Below are positions 1 through 6,951 of a stretch of DNA of 7,994 bases, one piece after another. Location: positions 1-7,994 of the forward strand of contig CAJMPE010000089.1 of assembly GCA_905215275.1 (NCBI GenBank), given 5' to 3'. A program made the position numbers and the translations under genes. The stretch's first letter is position 1; each line of letters starts with the position of its first letter. The stretch comes from an uncultured bacterium (GTDB lineage: Bacteria; Actinomycetota; Coriobacteriia; Coriobacteriales; Coriobacteriaceae). The notes below the pieces were generated by a model, which saw nothing but the letters and a program-made list of their open reading frames with translations, had not been told where the DNA came from and did not search any database.

Positions 1-1
1 C

Positions 2-3000
2 GGCACCCGCCTTGCGGAACGCCTTGGCGGTGTCGTACTCGCAGTTGGTGCCGGGGAACACGGGGATGATCACGCGCGGGCGGGCGATCTTGGCGCCGCC
101 GTACACGTGGATGTCCTTGGCGCGGAAGTCGATGGTCTCGACCTCGGGGGTCTTGCCGGCACTGCGGTAGGCGAAGACGCCCTCGATGCCGCTCTCCCAG
201 GCCTCCTGGAGCTCGGCGAGCTCGATGACCTCGGAGCCGGTGTCGATGACATAGCCCTCGACGGTGGTACCCAGGGGCTCGACGACAACGCCGTCGGCGA
301 CCTCGGGCAGCTCGGCATCCTCGGCGAGCTCGACGATAAAGCTGCCATAGAGCGGGGTGAAGAGGCTCTCCACGTCCACGTCCTCGGCAAGCTCGATACC
401 GATCTGGTTGCCGACGCACATCTTAAAGAGGCTCTCGGCGCCGCAGCCGTAGCCGGGCGTGGAGACGGCCAGGGCGTCTCCGGTAGCAGTGAGCGCCTCG
501 ACGGCGTCAAACGCGGCGAGCAGCTGCTGGGCGTCGGGGCGGTAGTCCTCGCCATAGGTGGCGGGGGCGATGCGGACGACGCGGTGCGTCAGGCCCTTGA
601 ACTCAGGGGAGACGGCGCGCGCCGCGCGGCCCACGGCCACAGCGAAGCTGATCAGAGTCGGCGGAACGTTGAGCTCGCCGGCCTCGTCCTCAAACGAGCC
701 GCTCATGGAATCCTTGCCACCGATGGCGCCGGCACCTAGGTCGACTTGGGCCATGAGGGCGCCCAGGACGGCTGCCGTGGGCTTGCCCCAGCGCTCTGCC
801 TCGGTGCGCAGGCGCTCGAAGTACTCCTGGAAGGAGAGGTAAGCGCGCTTGTGCTCAAAGCCTGCGGCCACGAGCTTGGCGATGGACTCGACCACGGACA
901 GGTAGGCGCCGGCAAACTGGTCGGCCTCCATCAGGTAGGGGTTGAAGCCCCATGCCATAGCGCTTGCCGTGGTGGTCTCGCCGTCCACGGGGAACTTGGC
1001 GACCATGGCCGAGCTGGGGGTGAGTTGCGTCTTGCCGCCAAAAGGCATAAGCACGGTTGCGGCACCGATGGTGGAGTCGAAGCGCTCGGAAAGGCCCTTG
1101 TTGGAGGCAACGTTGAGGTCGGTGACAAGCGAGGTCATGCGCTCGGCGAGCGTGGTGCCGGCCCAGCTGGGCTGCCACACGCTACGGGCGCACACGTGGG
1201 CGACCTGGTGCTTGGGTGCGCCGTTGGAGTTGAGGAACTCGCGGGACAGGTCGACAATGGCGACGCCGTTCCAAGCCATGCGCATGCGCGGCTCGGCGGT
1301 AACCTCGGCGATAACGGTCGCCTCCAGGTTCTCCTCGGCGGCGTAGCCCATGAACTCCTCGACGTCACTGTCGGCGACGGCGCAGGCCATACGCTCCTGG
1401 GACTCGGAGATGGCGAGCTCGGTGCCGTCTAGGCCGTCGTACTTCTTGGTCACGGTGTCCAGGTCGACATACAGGCCGTCGGCAAGTTCGCCTACGGCGA
1501 CCGAGACACCGCCGGCGCCAAAGTCGTTGCAGCGCTTGATCAGGCGGCAGGCGTCGCCGCGGCGGAAGAGGCGCTGCAGCTTACGCTCGACCGGGGCGTT
1601 GCCCTTCTGGACCTCGGCGCCCGAGGTCTCGATGGACTCGGTGTTCTGGGTCTTGGAGGAGCCGGTGGCACCGCCGATGCCGTCACGGCCGGTGCGGCCG
1701 CCCAGCAGGATGATCACATCGCCGGGCTGGGGCTCTTCGCGGCGGACATGGCTGGCCGGGGTAGCACCCACAACAGCGCCGATCTCCATACGCTTTGCCA
1801 CATAGCCGGGGTGGTACAGTTCAGCAACCTGGCCGGTGGCAAGGCCGATCTGGTTGCCGTAGCTGGAGTAGCCGGCGGCAGCGGTGGTTACGAGCTTGCG
1901 CTGCGGCAGCTTGCCCTCGAGCGTCTCGGACACGGGGACGGTGGGGTCGCCGGCGCCGGTGACACGCATGGCCTGGTACACGTAGCTGCGGCCCGAGAGC
2001 GGGTCGCGGATGGCACCGCCCACGCAGGTGGCGGCACCGCCGAAGGGCTCGATCTCGGTCGGGTGGTTGTGGGTCTCGTTCTTAAACAGGAACAGCCAGT
2101 CCTGGTCCTCGCCGTCGACATCGACCTTCACCTTGACGGTGCAGGCGTTGATCTCCTCGGACTCGTCGACATCGGTCATGACGCCGGTCTTCTTAAGGTA
2201 CTTGGCGCCGATGGTGCCCATGTCCATGAGGCAGACGGGCTTGGCGTCGCGACCGAGCTCGTGGCGCATCTCCATGTAGCGGTCGAAGGCCTGCTGCACC
2301 ACGGCGTCGTCGATCGTCACGTCATCCAGGACGGTGCCGAAGGTGGTGTGACGGCAGTGGTCGGACCAGTAGGTGTCGATCACGCGGATCTCGGTGATGG
2401 TGGGGTCGCGGTCCTCATCGCGGAAGTACTGCTGGCAGAAGGCGATGTCCGCCTCGTCCATGGCAAGGCCGCGATCGGCGATAAAGGCGGCAAGGCCGGC
2501 CTCGTCGAGCTCGCGGAAGCCGTCGAGCACTTCGACGGGCTGGGGCTCGGGAGTCTCGATGTGCAGCGTCTCGGGCAGGTCGAGCGAGGCGATGCGCGCC
2601 TCGACGGGGTTTACCACGTAGTGCTTGATGGCCTCGATGGCGGCTTCGTCCAGAGCGCCCGAGATCATATAGACCTTGGCGGAGCGCACGGCGGGGCGCT
2701 CGCCCTGGCTGATGAGCTGCACGCACTCGCTGGCGGAGTCGGCGCGCTGGTCAAACTGGCCAGGCAGGAATTCGACGGCAAAGACGGCGCCATCGCTTGC
2801 GGGGAGCTCGTCGTAGGTCACATCGACCTGGGGCTCGCTAAAGACGGTCGGCACGCAGGAGCGGAAAAGCTCCTCGTCGATGCCCTCGACGTCGTAGCGG
2901 TTGATGATCCTCAGGGCCTCGATGCCCTTGATGCCGAGAATTTCGGTCAGCTCGCCCTTGAGCTGCTGAGCCTCGACGTCGAACCCGGGTTTCTTCTCCA

Positions 3001-3019
3001 CGTAGATACGAGAGACCAT
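2..3019 (-). CDS. purL: Phosphoribosylformylglycinamidine synthase, long clade II form (partial, C-terminus off window)
   Basis: This enzyme makes FGAM from FGAR, glutamine and ATP, the fourth step of cytosolic de novo purine synthesis. The window holds 1006 open codons with no internal stop; the family is usually about 1200-1300 residues, so roughly the last fifth is missing. The N-terminus (MVSRIYVEKKPGFDVEA) matches the PurS-like start of the long form. Synthetase-core motifs follow in order: HCRHTTF at 221-227, NETHNHPTEIEPFGG at 314-328, GGRTGRDGIGGA at 440-451, NDFGAGG at 498-504 and GGKDSM at 767-772. The glutaminase domain begins near residue 980 (PGTNCEYD, Cys at 993), and its catalytic residues lie outside the window. 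The start is supported by the family N-terminus and by an AGGAAGG Shine-Dalgarno. No other pur gene is adjacent on the visible side; the gene is transcribed divergently from the antiporter gene. Confidence 0.96.
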   Translation of the reverse strand, partial: MVSRIYVEKKPGFDVEAQQLKGELTEILGIKGIEALRIINRYDVEGIDEELFRSCVPTVFSEPQVDVTYDELPASDGAVFAVEFLPGQFDQRADSASECVQLISQGERPAVRSAKVYMISGALDEAAIEAIKHYVVNPVEARIASLDLPETLHIETPEPQPVEVLDGFRELDEAGLAAFIADRGLAMDEADIAFCQQYFRDEDRDPTITEIRVIDTYWSDHCRHTTFGTVLDDVTIDDAVVQQAFDRYMEMRHELGRDAKPVCLMDMGTIGAKYLKKTGVMTDVDESEEINACTVKVKVDVDGEDQDWLFLFKNETHNHPTEIEPFGGAATCVGGAIRDPLSGRSYVYQAMRVTGAGDPTVPVSETLEGKLPQRKLVTTAAAGYSSYGNQIGLATGQVAELYHPGYVAKRMEIGAVVGATPASHVRREEPQPGDVIILLGGRTGRDGIGGATGSSKTQNTESIETSGAEVQKGNAPVERKLQRLFRRGDACRLIKRCNDFGAGGVSVAVGELADGLYVDLDTVTKKYDGLDGTELAISESQERMACAVADSDVEEFMGYAAEENLEATVIAEVTAEPRMRMAWNGVAIVDLSREFLNSNGAPKHQVAHVCARSVWQPSWAGTTLAERMTSLVTDLNVASNKGLSERFDSTIGAATVLMPFGGKTQLTPSSAMVAKFPVDGETTTASAMAWGFNPYLMEADQFAGAYLSVVESIAKLVAAGFEHKRAYLSFQEYFERLRTEAERWGKPTAAVLGALMAQVDLGAGAIGGKDSMSGSFEDEAGELNVPPTLISFAVAVGRAARAVSPEFKGLTHRVVRIAPATYGEDYRPDAQQLLAAFDAVEALTATGDALAVSTPGYGCGAESLFKMCVGNQIGIELAEDVDVESLFTPLYGSFIVELAEDAELPEVADGVVVEPLGTTVEGYVIDTGSEVIELAELQEAWESGIEGVFAYRSAGKTPEVETIDFRAKDIHVYGGAKIARPRVIIPVFPGTNCEYDTAKAFRKAGA

Positions 3020-3028
3020 TGGTTCCTG

Positions 3029-3035
3029 CCTTCCT
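3029..3035 (-). promoter_or_regulatory. purL ribosome binding site
   Basis: On the minus strand AGGAAGG lies nine bases before the purL ATG at 3019-3017. A second AGGAA (3023-3027) is closer, about three bases from the start, which is too near for good placement. The 3029-3035 site therefore decides the start. Confidence 0.6.
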
Positions 3036-3190
3036 GATCGGTTGGGCGTACGGTACGGTATGCGGCAGCGGTCGGTTTGCGGGGTCTGCCCTGCGGTCGC
3101 CTTGAGCCACATGTTTGTAAACCTCACTATGATACGACAGCTCGCGGCGCGTTGAGGACGGCGAGGGTGCTACAGTGAAGCGCAAACAAG
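3036..3190. promoter_or_regulatory. Divergent promoter region between purL and the antiporter gene
   Basis: No gene fits here; both neighbours are read away from it. For purL, the best minus-strand -10-like element is TATCAT near 3130-3135, with no good -35, which would give a leader of roughly 100 bases. Two small inverted repeats lie between that element and the purL start: GTTT-GT-AAAC at 3113-3122 and CGTAC-G-GTACG at about 3047-3057. Either could be an operator, but I recognise no known PurR box and see no purine riboswitch core. Confidence 0.35.
3168..3176 (+). promoter_or_regulatory. Extended -10 promoter element for the antiporter gene
   Basis: TGCTACAGT fits an extended -10 (TG-n-TACAGT), placing transcription start near 3182, about 20 bases before the ATG. 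A TTGAGG upstream at 3152-3157 is only 13 bases away, too close for a normal -35, so recognition would rest on the extended -10. The ribosome binding site AGAAAGG (3191-3197) follows, six bases before the ATG. Confidence 0.45.
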
Positions 3191-3203
3191 AGAAAGGCAT
3201 CAC

Positions 3204-4766
3204 ATGGCATTCGTTTCACTCGCCATCATCGCGCTCGTGGCCTTTGCAAGCCCCTTCATCGCCTCGGCGATTCCCGGAAAACCCGTTCCCGAGACCGTCT
3301 TTTTGCTCGTCTTCGGCGCGGTGCTGGGACCCCATATGCTCGGCGTCATCCATGTAGATGCCGAGGTTTCGCTGGTGTCCGAGCTGGGTCTGGCCTTTTT
3401 GTTCCTGCTCGCCGGCTTTGAGATCGACCCCAAGAGCATCACGGGCGTCGAGGGGCGCTACGGCTTGGCGACGTGGGTCGTCACGTTTGGTATCGCCTGG
3501 CTTGCCGTGCGCTTTACCCCGTGGTTCTCGGTCAGTCATTTCGACGGTATCGCCGTGACGCTCGCCCTCACTTCGACGGCGCTCGGCACGCTCGTGCCCA
3601 TCATGCGCGAGCGCTCGCTCACCGGCACGCGCGTGGGCGACTCGATTCTTGCGTATGGCACCTGGGGTGAGCTCGGCCCCGTGCTCGCCATGTCGGTGCT
3701 GCTGTCTGCCCGCACCGGCATCCAGACGCTTGTAATCCTTGGCTTGTTTGCGGTGGTCTGCGTGTTGCTGGCCGTGGTCCCAAGCCGCTCCAAGCGCGTC
3801 GGCAGCCGCTTCTTTGCGTTTGTCGAGGAACGCGCCGATACCACGTCGCAGACCTTCGTGCGCCTGACGGTGCTCATCCTGGTCACGCTCGTGGCGTTCT
3901 CGGCCATCTTTGACCTCGACATCGTGTTGGGTTCTTTTGCCGCCGGCTTTGTCCTGCGCTATATCATCCCCGAGGGCAACCATACGCTCGAGACCAAGCT
4001 CGACGGCCTGGCCTACGGCTTTTTGATTCCGGTGTTCTTTACCGTATCGGGCGCAAAGATCGACCTGACGGCCGTGGCGTCGCGCCCGGGCTTGCTCGCG
4101 GGTTTTATCGTGGCGTTGCTGATTATTCGTGCCGTGCCCATTCTCATCTCTATGGGCATTTGTCCTGTGACGCGCGATGTGTCGGCGTATGGCCGCATTA
4201 CCGTGGCCCTGTACTGCACCACGGCGCTGCCGATTATCGTTGCCGTGACGAGCGTGGCCGTCAACGCGGGCGCGCTGTCGCAAGACATTGCGTCGGTCAT
4301 GGTTGCCGCCGGTGCCATCACGGTGTTCTTGATGCCATTGCTCGCGCAGCTCTTCTACCGCGTGGTCGACGCCGCACCGGTCGCCGCCGTGGCAGAAGTT
4401 GCCGAGCATCCATCCGATGCGCTCGACATCCTGCGCGCCCATCACGATTTGGCGAGCCTGCTCGCACGCGAGCACGAGCTGCTGACCTCGCATGGCCATG
4501 GTCGCGTATTCGAGGACCTGCCTACGCTCGATACGATTGCCGAGCGTCTTTCCGCCGAGGCAGCGAGCGGCCACATCGATGCCCGCATCGTGGACGCGGC
4601 GCACCTGCTTGCCGATAAGACCTATGGAGACGAGGTCGACCCGTCCAAGCTGACTCCGCGTGAGCGCCGCCGCCTGGAGCGCGCCAAGCTCGCCGTGCAC
4701 GAATACCGCCGCCGCATGCTGGAGCTCTACGCACGCGATGAAGCCCAGGACGACGACGGCAGGTAG
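3204..4766 (+). CDS. CPA2-family cation:proton antiporter (Kef/NapA-like membrane protein)
   Basis: A 520-residue integral membrane protein, probably exchanging Na+ or K+ for H+ across the cytoplasmic membrane. Hydrophobic helices fill residues 4 to about 388, about 12-13 segments by eye. Family hallmarks are LVFGAVLGPHMLG (35-47), the FLLAGFEID helix end (67-75), LTSTALGTLVPIMRER (132-147), GSFAAGFVL (243-251) and IPVFFTVSGAKIDL (275-288). At the position where Kef-type proteins usually carry Gln-Asp in the core helix, this one has Gly155-Glu156 (YGTWGELGPV), so the presumed ion-binding acid is Glu. R309 lies in the late helix where the family keeps a basic residue. Residues 390-520 form a charged, helical cytosolic tail with no recognisable TrkA-N/RCK nucleotide-binding domain. 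The start is backed by AGAAAGG six bases upstream. A slightly longer open frame lies antisense (3216-4790), but its product is hydrophilic and repetitive, as expected of a shadow. The ion is not predictable from sequence. Confidence 0.9.
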   Translation: MAFVSLAIIALVAFASPFIASAIPGKPVPETVFLLVFGAVLGPHMLGVIHVDAEVSLVSELGLAFLFLLAGFEIDPKSITGVEGRYGLATWVVTFGIAWLAVRFTPWFSVSHFDGIAVTLALTSTALGTLVPIMRERSLTGTRVGDSILAYGTWGELGPVLAMSVLLSARTGIQTLVILGLFAVVCVLLAVVPSRSKRVGSRFFAFVEERADTTSQTFVRLTVLILVTLVAFSAIFDLDIVLGSFAAGFVLRYIIPEGNHTLETKLDGLAYGFLIPVFFTVSGAKIDLTAVASRPGLLAGFIVALLIIRAVPILISMGICPVTRDVSAYGRITVALYCTTALPIIVAVTSVAVNAGALSQDIASVMVAAGAITVFLMPLLAQLFYRVVDAAPVAAVAEVAEHPSDALDILRAHHDLASLLAREHELLTSHGHGRVFEDLPTLDTIAERLSAEAASGHIDARIVDAAHLLADKTYGDEVDPSKLTPRERRRLERAKLAVHEYRRRMLELYARDEAQDDDGR

Positions 4767-4777
4767 CCAACGCCGCT

Positions 4778-4948
4778 GCGGAAAATGCATCCCGGAATTG
4801 GCACCCAGAGTGGGACGCGCTTTCCGCGAGAGGCTCGTTGCGGAAAGTGCGTCCCAGAATCGGCGTTCAAAACGGGGCGCACTTTCCGAAGCATGGCCCT
4901 GAGGGAAGCTGCGTCCCGGTCTGAGCCGGAATTCTGGGACACGGCTTC
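4778..4948. repeat. Array of three related stem-loop repeats (REP/BIME-like)
   Basis: Three palindromes lie head to tail after the antiporter stop. Hairpin 1 has arms 4778-4793 and 4812-4827, with 13 of 16 positions complementary. Hairpin 2 has arms 4841-4855 and 4874-4888, with 14 of 15 plus a G-U pair. Hairpin 3 has arms 4905-4917 and 4936-4948, with 11 of 13. All three loops are exactly 18 bases. The consensus arm is about GCGGAAAGTGCGTCCC, followed in the loop by RGAATYGGC. Hairpin 3 carries this loop motif on the opposite strand, so it is inverted relative to 1 and 2. Spacing between starts is about 62-65 bases. Shared arms, constant loop size and mixed orientation suggest copies of one dispersed element rather than chance. 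The location between convergent genes is typical for such elements. Copy number in the genome cannot be seen from here. Confidence 0.75.
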
Positions 4949-4965
4949 TACTTCAAACAGAAGAA

Positions 4966-5004
4966 GGCGCGCTGCCTGCGGTTGATGCAGGCAGCGCGCC
5001 TTTT
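4966..5004. terminator. Bidirectional intrinsic terminator between the antiporter gene and hom
   Basis: A perfect 14-base-pair, GC-rich stem (4966-4979 with 4987-5000) closes a 7-base loop. On the plus strand it is followed by TTTT. On the minus strand it is followed by a T-rich CTTCTTCTG run. It sits 33 bases beyond the hom stop and about 200 bases beyond the antiporter stop, so it can end both convergent transcripts; it is better placed for hom. Confidence 0.9.
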
Positions 5005-5037
5005 GCGTTGAGCTCCGTTGAGGTTCGAAGTAGTGGA

Positions 5038-6381
5038 CTAGTTGGCCATGACGCCTTCGGTCCAGGCCTCGACGTCCTCGATGCGCAGGACGTTGGCGAC
5101 CTCGGCCACGCAGTCGACGCTGGCAAGCTCGGCGGCGGCAGCCTGGACGTCCTTCTCGAGCGCGCGGTGCGTCAGGAAGATGACCGAGCAGGCATCGCTG
5201 ACACCCGACTTGCCGTCCTCGACCTGGTTGATGAGCGAGATAGAGATGTTGTGCTTGGCAAAGATGTCGACCGTCTCGGACAGGGCACCCACGCGGTCGG
5301 CGACCTTCAGGCGCACATAGTACTTGGTCTGGAGTTCGTCCATGGGCTTAAAGGCGAGGTTGTGACCATAGGGCTCAATCTCGGGCAGCGGAGCCACGCC
5401 GCGGCTGATCTGCTCGGAGAGCGACAGGATATCGCCCACGACGGCGCTCGCGGTGGGGAAGGAGCCAGCTCCGGCACCGTAGAACATGGTCTCGCCCACG
5501 GCGTCGCCTACCACGTAGACAGCGTTCATGGCGCCGTTGACCTTGGCAAGCATGTGATCGGCGGGGATCAGCGTGGGGTGCACGCGGACGTCGACGCCGG
5601 CATCGGTGTTGCGGGCGATGCCCAGCAGCTTAATGGTGTAGCCGAGCTCGCGGGCCTGGGCGATGTCCTCGGCGCCGATGGTACGGATACCCTGCTGGTA
5701 CACATCGTCGGTGGTAACGCGGGTGCCAAAGCCGATGGAGGCGAGGATCGCCGTCTTGCTGGCGGCGTCGAAGCCGTCGACGTCGGCGGACGGGTCGGCC
5801 TCGGCGTAGCCCTTGGCCTGGGCGTCGGCGAGCACGTCGGCGTAATCGGCGCCCTCGGCGTCCATGCGCGACAGGATGTAGTTGGTGGTGCCGTTGAGAA
5901 TGCCGGCGATGGTCAGGACCTTGTTGCCCACCAAGTCGTGCTCGAGCGTGCTCACGATGGGGATGCCGCCGCCGCAGCTGGCCTCGCACTTAATCTGCAC
6001 GCCGCATGCGCGCGCCTTCTCGGCGAGTGTCTCGACATGACGGCCCAGCAGGGCCTTGTTGGCAGAGACGACGTGCTTGCCGTTCTCGAAGGCGGTGGTA
6101 AAGATCTCGGTTGCGGGATGCTCGCCGCCGATCAGCTCGACGACGATGTCGACGGCGGGGTCGGTGACGACGTCGTGCCAGTCGCTCGTAAAGGCCTCAC
6201 GCTCAATACCGGCTGCCTCGGCCTGCTCCCAAGCAAGCGCGCAGGCGCGGGTCAGCTTAAGGTCGATGCCGTAGGCTGCCAGGTACTCATCGTGGTGGCT
6301 CTTGATCAGACGGGCCACGCCGCCGCCGACGGTTCCCAGACCGATCAGACCGACGTTCACGGTGCGCAGGGGTTCGCTCAT
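5038..6381 (-). CDS. hom: Homoserine dehydrogenase with C-terminal ACT domain
   Basis: Reduces aspartate-semialdehyde to homoserine with NAD(P)H, the branch-point step toward threonine and methionine; cytosolic. It has 447 residues, normal for the single-function ACT-bearing type. The nucleotide-binding fold opens with GLIGLGTVGGGV (11-22). SANKALL (106-112) supplies the conserved Lys109, ILNGTTNYIL (161-170) the family signature, and GYAEADPSADVDGFDAASK (191-209) the substrate site with the conserved Asp205 and Lys209. An ACT domain spans about 355-430 (VRLKVADRVGALSETVDIF and onward), the usual site for feedback control by threonine. No aspartokinase domain is fused, and thrB or thrC is not adjacent in the window. 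The start is backed by AAGGAG ending six bases before the ATG. All key residues are present and the gene appears intact. Confidence 0.97.
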   Translation of the reverse strand: MSEPLRTVNVGLIGLGTVGGGVARLIKSHHDEYLAAYGIDLKLTRACALAWEQAEAAGIEREAFTSDWHDVVTDPAVDIVVELIGGEHPATEIFTTAFENGKHVVSANKALLGRHVETLAEKARACGVQIKCEASCGGGIPIVSTLEHDLVGNKVLTIAGILNGTTNYILSRMDAEGADYADVLADAQAKGYAEADPSADVDGFDAASKTAILASIGFGTRVTTDDVYQQGIRTIGAEDIAQARELGYTIKLLGIARNTDAGVDVRVHPTLIPADHMLAKVNGAMNAVYVVGDAVGETMFYGAGAGSFPTASAVVGDILSLSEQISRGVAPLPEIEPYGHNLAFKPMDELQTKYYVRLKVADRVGALSETVDIFAKHNISISLINQVEDGKSGVSDACSVIFLTHRALEKDVQAAAAELASVDCVAEVANVLRIEDVEAWTEGVMAN

Positions 6382-6387
6382 AGATAG

Positions 6388-6393
6388 CTCCTT
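6388..6393 (-). promoter_or_regulatory. hom ribosome binding site
   Basis: On the minus strand AAGGAG lies six bases before the hom ATG at 6381-6379, at near-ideal spacing, and fixes that start. Confidence 0.8.
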
Positions 6394-6435
6394 CGTGCAT
6401 CTTATGGATGGATTAACCGCTTAAAGGTTGAGTGC

Positions 6436-6441
6436 ATTCTA
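6436..6441 (-). promoter_or_regulatory. Candidate hom promoter -10
   Basis: On the minus strand TAGAAT (five of six matches to the consensus -10) would start transcription near 6430, leaving a leader of about 48 bases. That leader carries the small inverted repeat AACC-TTTAAGC-GGTT. No convincing -35 lies at 17 bases. A consensus TTGACA exists further upstream (minus strand, 6562-6557), but its best -10 at 18 bases, TTTGTA, is poor. I see no T-box core in the leader. Confidence 0.4.
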
Positions 6442-6582
6442 GCGTGAACCGAGGGCGCGTGCTCGCCAGGCAACAGGAGTCGCACAAAACGGCACCCCCG
6501 AAACGCTGCGGAAACATTGGAAACATGCTCGCTACAAACGAAACTCCGTAACAAACTGTCAACGTTTGCGCCATAAGGTTTG
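6442..6582. other. Intergenic stretch without a recognised gene
   Basis: No coding frame here looks real; a 62-codon minus-strand frame (6413-6601) has unlike composition and no family resemblance. Visible structure is limited. There is a tandem 9-mer at 6510-6527 (GGAAACATT then GGAAACATG) and an inverted repeat CAAAC-7 bases-GTTTG at 6552-6568, which overlaps the minus-strand TTGACA. Confidence 0.4.
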
Positions 6583-6693
6583 CCCTGTGCGACTGGGGCA
6601 TGCAGGCGCTCGTCGGCGTGGAACGACGAGGGCCAAGTCGAGAAGCCCGCTACGGCCTATGTGATACAGGACGGCAAGTACATCGCCGCCTAA
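6583..6693 (+). pseudogene. Remnant of a LivJ-like solute-binding protein gene
   Basis: Bases 6583-6617 closely match 7282-7316 inside the intact downstream binding-protein gene and encode the same DWGMQALVG (residues 110-118 there). Directly afterwards the reading frame must shift by one. From 6619 it reads 24 codons starting WNDEGQVEKP and ending IQDGKYIAA before TAA at 6691-6693. This resembles the extreme C-terminus of LivJ-type proteins, which typically end in a strand with a DGK(Y/F) turn. The piece therefore looks like a paralogous copy that lost its signal, its N-terminal lobe and nearly all of the central part through an internal deletion. The homology of the first part is seen directly. 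The C-terminal assignment is inferred, because the intact gene's end lies outside the window. No start codon or ribosome binding site serves it, so it is not expected to be expressed. Confidence 0.75.
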
Positions 6694-6697
6694 GTGC

Positions 6698-6726
6698 ATA
6701 TAACGACACCGGTGGGGCCGTTATAT
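6698..6726 (+). terminator. Hairpin after the binding-protein remnant, probable relic terminator
   Basis: Arms 6698-6710 and 6714-6726 pair at 11 of 13 positions around a 3-base loop; the outer eight pairs (ATATAACG with CGTTATAT) are perfect. It begins four bases after the remnant's TAA, where a terminator of the former gene would lie. No T-run follows on either strand, so termination may be weak or lost. Confidence 0.45.
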
Positions 6727-6744
6727 TCAGGGCAAGGACGCCTG

Positions 6745-6894
6745 TAACAGAACAGAAACATTACTTTCACACAATAAAGTGGCTAAACTGGATAAACAGA
6801 CATGAATACGCAGAATTATGAATAAATGGGCAAAACAAAAGAAAAGTTGAAATAATCGCCACTTTTCTCAACTAAAGCGTCTACTATTTTGCGA
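6745..6894 (+). promoter_or_regulatory. AT-rich promoter region of the binding-protein gene
   Basis: Composition drops sharply to A/T-rich here in an otherwise GC-rich window, and no gene is present. A TTGAAA at 6847-6852 could be a -35 with AACTAA (6870-6875) at 17 bases. A better -10, TACTAT, lies at 6882-6887 but lacks a good -35. An inverted repeat AGTTGA/TCAACT (6845-6850, 6868-6873) and a nested GAAAAGT/ACTTTTC pair (6841-6847, 6861-6867) overlap these elements and could be an operator. Which element is used cannot be decided by eye. Confidence 0.45.
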
Positions 6895-6895
6895 A

Positions 6896-6941
6896 CGCCG
6901 GACACGGCGAAGGATGGCCTGTCGGGCAACTGAAACCCGAC
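6896..6941 (+). promoter_or_regulatory. Structured 5' leader with two hairpins
   Basis: Two stems lie between the candidate -10 and the start codon. The first is CGCCG-GACA-CGGCG at 6896-6909. The second is GTCGGG (6921-6926) pairing with CCCGAC (6936-6941) around a 9-base A-rich loop. The second stem ends 10 bases before the ribosome binding site. I do not recognise a known riboswitch class; simple mRNA-stabilising or protein-binding stems are equally possible. Confidence 0.4.
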
Positions 6942-6951
6942 GATAAATGAG

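Noticed and set aside
1748..3037. Plus-strand open frame of 429 codons, with similar frames at 107-739 and 746-1432
   Set aside because: These are antisense, codon-aligned shadows of purL, rich in Gly, Asp, Val and Leu. The minus strand carries all PurL motifs.
3216..4790. Long minus-strand open frame of 524 codons opposite the antiporter gene, slightly longer than it
   Set aside because: Its product is very hydrophilic, Arg/His/Gln-rich and matches no family, as expected from the complement of a GC-rich membrane-protein gene. The plus-strand product has clear CPA2 motifs and a good ribosome binding site.
5008..6387. Plus-strand open frame of 459 codons opposite hom
   Set aside because: It is the codon-aligned complement of hom with a low-complexity product; hom is unambiguous by its motifs.
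6505..6514. GCTGCGGAAA, resembling the start of the first palindrome at 4776
   Set aside because: Only about ten bases match, with no complementary arm nearby; too short to call a further repeat copy.
6382..6560. Possible T-box or threonine/methionine riboswitch in the hom leader
   Set aside because: No T-box core (TGGNACCGCG-like) or recognisable SAM aptamer segment is present, and the likely leader is short.
6600..6821. Plus-strand frame of 73 codons starting MQALVGVERRG
   Set aside because: It starts inside the remnant of the binding-protein gene, runs past the deletion junction in the wrong frame into AT-rich non-coding DNA, and has no ribosome binding site.
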